Position numbers and translations under genes: made by a program. Of a stretch of DNA of 53,922 nt, positions 48,625 through 53,922 are shown one piece after another. Numbering within the stretch: the first letter of the stretch is position 1; the number at the start of each line of letters is the position of its first letter. The stretch comes from Nemertoderma westbladi (taxonomy: Eukaryota > Xenacoelomorpha > Nemertodermatida > Nemertodermatidae), in contig JAUCBJ010003420.1 in NCBI GenBank assembly GCA_032718475.1, positions 1 to 53,922 of the forward strand, given 5' to 3'. The notes below the pieces were generated by a model. That model had not been told where the DNA came from. It made no database searches and saw only the letters and a list, made by a program, of their open reading frames with translations.

Positions 48625-48794
48625 TTGAAACTGCGACGATGTTTCAGATACAGAGTCTAATAACTGAGATGCGTTTGAGTGTAGCTTCATATGTTTACGC
48701 AAGGAACTGGGGTCAGTGTACCTTTTCGTACAGTTGACCAGCTGACATACATATGGTTTGCTGTCAATGTTCGTTCTCATATGTTTGGCGCGAT
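48625..48794 (-). CDS. GLIS-like gene, exon 5 (fingers 4-5)
   Basis: Acceptor CGTTTTAG, donor GTGAGG. Encodes D-R-A-K-H-M-R-T-N (second His ligand replaced by Asn), [27 protein letters not shown] (finger 5 complete), then a Ser-rich stretch. This is the best preserved part of the domain. Confidence 0.85.
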
Positions 48795-49239
48795 CTAAAA
48801 CGCGATAATTCAATGAAATTAGTTTAATTTTAGTACTGTGTAGTCAACGAAAACATATATATGTCGACCATAAAAACACTGGCACAGATAAATTAACTAA
48901 CATATGTCCATTTTTAAAAATACATAACAACAACAAAGAAATATATAACAAATAATTCACCAAAAAATAGTTTGAAGTTAATATATTAACGCAAAAATTT
49001 TGAAAAAAATAATAGATTTCTTAACAGATTAAAATACATACAAACACAAACTGTCTTATGGCATTATGTAATTTGTTGTCGTAAATAGTTGTATATGTAA
49101 TCAATGTTACTCTACTGTACAGTGTACATACGGTAATGAATAAATTGGATTCCTTGGGATCTCTCTAGATCGGATATTAAACTTTAATTCAAATATATAT
49201 ATATTGTAATTTGTAATTAGTATTTAGTTTATATGGGCT

Positions 49240-49440
49240 ATTTTACCAAGCAGTAGCTCGTTCTAGGCGTGGGTATTCCTGTGCTACCAATCAAGAGGCC
49301 CCGGTTCGATCCCATGATTGGGCAGCACTATTTGGGTAAAGTGCTTTTAATTATGGCATCTTAGCACCACCACCCTGGCTTTCATCCTTAACTGGTCGAT
49401 AAATGGAAAACAAGGCGACTTGGAAAACAGATAGTGGAAG
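49240..49440. repeat. tRNA-derived SINE-like sequence
   Basis: On the plus strand, AGCAGTAGCTCGTTCTAGGC resembles an A box and GGTTCGATCCC (about 49312) a B box, 35-50 nt apart. It is followed by a tRNA-unrelated body ending near GGCGACTTGG. It lies in the intron between the finger 4 and finger 5 exons. Confidence 0.5.
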
Positions 49441-49505
49441 ATAACACAGTGAACGGAGTTTAAATAAACTAAAAAATTATCCTATTCATTTACTATTTTA
49501 CTTAC

Positions 49506-49636
49506 CTGAGCTGTTACTGAACGCTTTGTTACACATTGGGTTTGTGCATGGGTAGGTAGGGCCTTTCTCCAGTGTGGTTCCGTAAATGAATCTTAAGATT
49601 TTCCTATCTAGAAAACATCCGATTACAAGATTCAAC
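49506..49636 (-). pseudogene. GLIS-like gene, exon 4 (fingers 3-4), stop and 4-bp duplication
   Basis: Acceptor AATTTCAG, donor GTAAG. In frame: E-S-C-N-R-M-F-S-R, a TAG where the family has Leu, then E-N-L-K-I-H-L-R-N-H-T-G-E-R-P-Y. A CTAC duplication then shifts to the frame giving C-T-N-P-M-C-N-K-A-F-S-N-S-S. Without the four bases the exon length fits the flanking phases. Confidence 0.8.
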
Positions 49637-49820
49637 CTGAAATTAGTTTGAGTATTTGATTTATTAATAATTATTAATTTTAAAATTAATAATAATCAAT
49701 TATTTAATAATAATTAATATTAAAAAATATAAACTTTATTTTTCATGCAGCAGTTAATTGTTGACAGACTTTGAATCTGTTTTATTCAATTATCTATTGG
49801 GATATATTTGAATGACTCAC

Positions 49821-50007
49821 GGGGCATATGTTGGGTCTCTCCCCACTGTGGAACTCTCATGTGAACAATCAGTTTATATCGCGCGTTAAATGACTTCTGT
49901 TGCCGTTGGCAACCGGCCCATCTGCAGATGTAATTTCCATTTTTCTTCTGTGTTTCCACATGGTTGGTTTCAATGTGTGTCACAAATATTGACAAGTGGT
50001 GAAATCG
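49821..50007 (-). pseudogene. GLIS-like gene, exon 3 (fingers 1-2), +1 insertion
   Basis: Acceptor TTTTACAG, donor GTGAGT. Encodes the rest of finger 1 (H-I-E-T-N-H), then C-R-W-A-G-C and F-N-A-R-Y-K-L-I-V-H-M-R-V of finger 2. Directly after M-R-V one extra base shifts the frame. The normal linker (S-G-E-R-P-N, then Cys) is readable in the next frame. The exon is 187 nt, one more than phase allows. Confidence 0.8.
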
Positions 50008-50426
50008 CTGTAAAATATATAAGGATGAAATGGTAGTACAAAGCGGAACAATGTGAAGATATTAACTTCATATCAAACATACCATACAAAATTCATGTAC
50101 ATATTGAAATAAATGTTTGAAATAGAGAAGATGAAGATATATATTTGACTGTATTACTTCATATAACCATTCTCAGCTGGTTTTTTTAGACTGCTTAGTG
50201 CTTTTTTTAATGACAAACTAGACAAAGATATAAAAAGACACATAAAAGTTATATAAAAAAGAAAAACCTCACCCACCACCAGGCTACTGTACAATGGTGT
50301 TTAGCTAAGCTTAGCTAGCTGTTAATTGTAGTGCGCGCGGGAATTTCAAAATTTTTAGTTCATGCTTGTATCAGCATTTGTCAAACGGATAGAAGCTTGA
50401 GCGATGTAGCCTGGTAGCTCACTCAC
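50008..50426. other. GLIS-like intron
   Basis: No repeat or gene seen apart from AT-rich runs. Confidence 0.5.
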
Positions 50427-50920
50427 CTGGTAGCATTCGGACCATTTGCACAGAAGTGGAGGCTTACAATCCGAACGTAATGTTGCCATGGAAACACCGC
50501 TCTGATCACCATATTGTTCAATATTTGCATTCGTGTCATTATTTATACCATCGATAAACTCCGAAGAGAAGCAGCGATTAGTCAAACTGTATAGGGAAGT
50601 TCCTATGCTTGAACCAATGAGAGGAGTTTGAGTTGGGTAATCCTTTCTAGAAGATCCATTAATTAATACAGGAGTTCGACTAAATCTAGGAGTTTTGGAT
50701 ATAGGTTGGCATGGTAACATTGGTGTTACTGTTTGTTTTCCTACATTGTGAGACAATATTGACATTTTTGATGAATTTCGATTATTACAATTACTAGAAA
50801 TCCATTGTTTTGGTTGCTCTCTGTTATTGTAATTAATTTCTACAATATCCGCTCTGTTGTTACCACGTTCTACTCTATGATTGGGTATTGGCTCATTCCA
50901 TGAAAAGGTCAACCTCCCCA
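50427..50920 (-). CDS. GLIS-like gene, exon 2 (N-terminal region, start of finger 1)
   Basis: Acceptor AATTAG, donor GTGAGT. 494 nt: two bases complete the split codon from exon 1 and 164 codons follow. The protein is Ser/Asn/Pro-rich and low in order until the last residues, L-L-C-K-W-S-E-C, the Cys pair of finger 1. The frame is open throughout. Confidence 0.75.
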
Positions 50921-51210
50921 CTAATTTCGAGAAATGACATGTAGCTTTGAATTTATACTTATTTTAGGTCGAAATTTATCGCACTTCATGAATTCAGTGC
51001 TAAAAATTGTATCAACACAGGTGGTTTCTCAAAAATAGTCGAATTACAAATTATGCACCTGCTCTGCACAAAATGTGAATAAAAGTGTGCAAAAGTTTCG
51101 TTTCCTGTAGGCACTTCCCATGACCAATAAATTAACATTTCTGAGCATGTACCAAATCAAAAACAAACCCATTTTCGAATTTTTTTGGTTTCATTTAATT
51201 TCACCAGTGT

Positions 51211-51975
51211 TTCATTCCTCTGTAATGAAATCGATAAAGTTAATCATGTGATGTCCCATACTTTACCTAAAATAGTGAAATTTTTAGTTTATTCACAGAG
51301 ATGTAACTCAGCCTAATCACCCAGTGGAATGCAAAGCACGTTTGTGTTGCGTCATCGTATAAAACAATTAGTTTCATCTTCACTCCCTCAGAAATATCAT
51401 GGCGGCCAATTGAAAATTGTCCCATACTTTACCATTACAATGGCGATTATATTAGTGCACTGTATTAATCTAATATGTGAAGCCATGAGTGTTATAATAC
51501 TATAAGGCCATAGTAGGCCGTAAGAATATGAGTCTATATTTTAACTGAGAATCATTCCTCGGTCAAGAAATCTTTGGGTTTATGCATGTAAAGTCCCATA
51601 CTTTACCAAACAATAGTGAAATTTTTAATTTATACACAGAGAAGTAGTCTAACTAAGCCCAATCACCCAGTGGAATGCAAAGCTCATTTGTGTTGCGTCA
51701 TCTTAAGAAACAATTACCTGAAGTTTCATAATCTACTCCCTAGAAACATCATGACGGCCAATTGAAAATTGTCCCATACTTTACCATTATAATGGCGATT
51801 ACATTTTGTGCACTCTATTAATGTAATATATGAAACCTGGAGGGCAGGAGTGTTATAATGCTTTAGGGTGATAGTAGGGGGAAGCATAGAAGTATGTATT
51901 TGAACTAAGAATCATTCCTCAATTAACTAATCTTTGAGTTTATGCATGTAAAGAAAGACCCATACTTTACAACAA
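51211..51975. repeat. ~350-bp tandem duplication in the GLIS-like intron
   Basis: TTCATTCCTC or ATCATTCCTC opens units at 51211, 51551 and 51911. The first two are complete (340 and 360 bp) and share AATCACCCAGTGGAATGCAA, GGCCAATTGAAAATTGTCCC and AGTGTTATAATRCT; the third breaks off after about 60 bp. Each full unit carries two donor-like motifs. Confidence 0.85.
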
Positions 51976-52895
51976 ATTTCAAAAAATGTAGTTTTTTAGC
52001 AGATAAGAAGATCGGTACGTACAGTAATTGATACATTTTTCAGAAAAATGGAAACAATTTCTAAACTTTTCACAGACTACATGTGTACCAAGTTTGGTTA
52101 TATTTCATCAATCATTGGCGGACTTATTTCGGTTTTTATCAAAATTTTGAAACTATCGGTACCAACAGACAGACTGTCTGATATGTGACCTTTGATTCAT
52201 TAAACCTCAGATTCTTTCCAAACTTTTGACAGACTTCATACGTACCAAGTTTGGTTTAATTTCATATATAAATGACCGAGTTATACAGTATTAGCGATCA
52301 AAAATTAGACAGATGACAGACAACTCCACAACGGCACCCATATGCTAAGACTTCGGGTCAATTTGAGGGTCGCCCCACATTTTGCATCCATATCTTGGTT
52401 GGAAATATTTAGTTGCACTTTATTATCACTAATTATCCAGAAATTACTGTTATGGTAAGTGTAAGAGACCATTTTGACCATAAAATTCGTACAGGTCCCG
52501 TACTTTACTTAGCAATGTCCCATACTTTACCACACACACCACACTGTAAAAAATTAGCAATGTAGCAATTCGTCTGATATTTATATTTTTATTTAAGCTT
52601 AATAATACAGCTTTATCCTAAACATCAACTCAACACCGTACCTGCGCACAATTCGCTAAACTTTAGAATTGAAATCATAAAATAAAAAAAACCATTTCGT
52701 ACGAATCCGTACTTTACCTTAATTGGACAAGCTGGTGTTTTCTCAAAAGTGTCTAAGTCCCGCCATAAGCTTCGCGAAATCAAAGCTGATATTCGAAAGT
52801 TCAATCCAAGCAAAATTTTGTGCACATATGTGCTGTGGATAACATTGTACAGGCAATCAAAGTTCAAAATTGTGTACGAATGTCCCGTACTTTAC
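51253..52895 (-). repeat. array of GTAAAGTAYGGGAC motifs, 9 copies
   Basis: Plus-strand form GTCCCATACTTTAC at 51253, 51419, 51593, 51771, 51957 (AGACCC variant), 52495, 52517, 52706 (partial) and 52882. All have the same orientation, and on the gene strand all read as a 5' splice-site-like GTAAAGTA. The copy at 52882 is the donor of the first coding exon. Confidence 0.85.
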
Positions 52896-53036
52896 TTTGG
52901 AATGAGCCAATAACTGTTTTCGAATTATCATCAATATTTTCTCCATCAAGGCAAGAAATTTCTCGTTGCATTTCCCCGGTTTCATCAAAAACACTATTTT
53001 GTGAAAACTGCGAATTCTTACGACTCCCCATTCCGC
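52896..53036 (-). CDS. GLIS-like gene, first coding exon
   Basis: Acceptor TTTTAG then GCGGA and ATG at 53031-53029. It encodes 45 codons beginning M-G-S-R-K-N-S-Q-F-S, rich in Ser/Asn/Asp. Donor AAA/GTAAAGTACGGGAC at 52895. It ends in phase 1, which fits the next exon exactly. No domain is visible. An upstream non-coding exon is implied by the acceptor, so the promoter lies further right and was not identified. Confidence 0.6.
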
Positions 53037-53922
53037 CTAAAATAAGAATATAAAAGTTTAGAGCCAGAAAAATAATTGTTTTAATAATGCGGTGCAAAAA
53101 TTTCACAGTTCACAATCTAAATCAGCCTTAGATAGATTTTCGTTTCTTTCAATTTCGGTTTTTACGTTTCGGAATGTCCATGACTGAACACCACGTTTCC
53201 TCTTGCCTGCCGCCTACCATACTGTAGTAACTAGATAATGCACACACTTTTCAGCTGTAGTGACTGCAGGGTGGTGCTAGGTGGCGCTGGACTTTGGTAA
53301 TAAGATTACACAAAGGCTCACTTTTTAAATGAGCGTTGCATTTTTCACCAAGAAACAACGTGCCTAACAAATAGCCAGAATTTCGGCCAATTTTAATAAA
53401 TTATGTCGATAACAAAAAAATAAATCCTTTAAAAGATAAATAATTCACAACAAAGATCCAATTAACTGAATTATCGCTGTCTAATAAGTACAGTACAGTA
53501 AGTGTATTATATTTCACTTTGCAGTTTACCCTCACGTGAGGAATTATTTTATTTCTATGAAATTATTAAACATAAAATTTAAAAATAGTAAATTATACAA
53601 CGATTTTATTAATTGGAAGGCAAATTGAGTACTGTTAATATTCTAACCAGTTAGGAAGGATGAATAACTCGATCCTGAGTTTCTATGAGAGAGGTAAACC
53701 TGATTTAATTGATTGCTGATGTTGTGGAACTGCTGCACCTTCTACTCAACTCCAATTGTATCTCGGAACCGAATACATTGCTATTGTTTATGTAGGCTAC
53801 CAGGCTGGTTGGGGAGGTGCGAATTAGTGAGTTAATATCAATCCCATCCAGACTCAATGGGCTGTAAGTGGTAAATATAAACGGTGGTTACCATTTAATA
53901 ATATTAATAATTTTTAAAAATA
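53037..53922. other. region upstream of the GLIS-like coding exon
   Basis: No coding frame. A GC-richer patch near 53250-53290 (GGGTGGTGCTAGGTGGCGCT) stands out in AT-rich DNA. A non-coding first exon or promoter may lie here, but I cannot point to it. Confidence 0.35.

Larger units (their letters stand above)
48007..53036 (-). pseudogene. GLIS-like C2H2 zinc-finger transcription factor, broken
   Basis: Six exons with GT-AG borders and matching phases assemble into the five-finger domain of the GLI/GLIS/ZIC superfamily. F-N-A-R-Y-K-L ... H-M-R-V, E-N-L-K-I-H-L-R, F-S-N-S-S-D-R-A-K-H and [15 protein letters not shown] favour GLIS. Such proteins are nuclear DNA-binding regulators. Damage: one extra base in finger 2 (about 49851), a TAG in finger 3 (49604-49606), a duplicated 4-bp CTAC in the finger 3/4 linker (about 49552-49559), and the second His of finger 4 changed to Asn. 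Either a pseudogene or sequencing error; exon 1, splice sites and fingers 4-5 remain good. The 3' end was not found. Confidence 0.8.

Noticed and set aside
52820-53053. Plus-strand ORF of 77 codons
   Set aside because: Antisense to the first coding exon of the GLIS-like gene, which has matching splice sites and phase.

Overview
The window looks like a repeat-rich piece of an invertebrate animal genome. It is AT-rich, has an intron-split GLIS-type zinc-finger gene, and is packed with animal-type retroelements (BEL/Pao-like LTR elements, an RTE-like LINE, a CR1/jockey-like LINE). I cannot name the phylum from sequence alone. Apart from the GLIS-like gene I see no ordinary host gene; nearly everything else is transposon or satellite.

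Layout. 1-1950: a 30-bp minisatellite that runs off the left edge. 2.0-9.2 kb: a mosaic of LINE fragments, a second minisatellite (3.8-4.6 kb) and small repeats. 9235-12656: a near full-length but frameshifted RTE-like LINE (+). 13.7-16.1 kb: a CR1/jockey-like LINE (-), also broken. 16.5-16.9 kb: a YqaJ-type nuclease fragment. 18.6-27.2 kb: an inverted repeat with ~0.6-kb arms whose centre is occupied by a 7.2-kb LTR retrotransposon (19257-26489, TSD TCACT). That element has gag-like reading frames, long G tracts and no polymerase, and a LINE fragment is inserted at its zinc knuckle.

27582-44364: the most notable object, a 16.8-kb LTR element on the minus strand with 1.9-kb LTRs that differ at only about a dozen positions and a perfect 5-bp TSD (AGTAG). 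Its 2313-codon ORF is uninterrupted and encodes BEL/Pao-type Gag, zinc knuckles, aspartic protease and integrase. The place where reverse transcriptase and RNase H should be is filled by a low-complexity repeat. Downstream lie four further frames (ORF2-ORF5). One carries a possible DEDD-type 3'-5' exonuclease fold followed by three zinc knuckles. A 20-bp motif centred on CTCGCGAG occurs at least 11 times through the internal region, in coding (two different frames) and non-coding DNA. Three hairpins precede the Gag start and a multibranch palindrome lies between ORF1 and ORF2. I infer a recently mobile element that depends on reverse transcriptase supplied in trans.

44.4-47.8 kb: LINE fragments, a ~145-bp satellite, an ACCGAATT minisatellite and a cluster of inverted GCAGCCATAAG copies. 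48007-53036 (-): a GLIS-like C2H2 transcription factor in six recognisable exons, with a frameshift, a stop codon, a 4-bp duplication and a lost zinc ligand in the conserved finger domain, so it is probably a pseudogene or a poorly sequenced allele. Its first long intron holds a same-strand array of a splice-donor-like motif (GTAAAGTAYGGGAC), one copy of which is the donor of the first coding exon.
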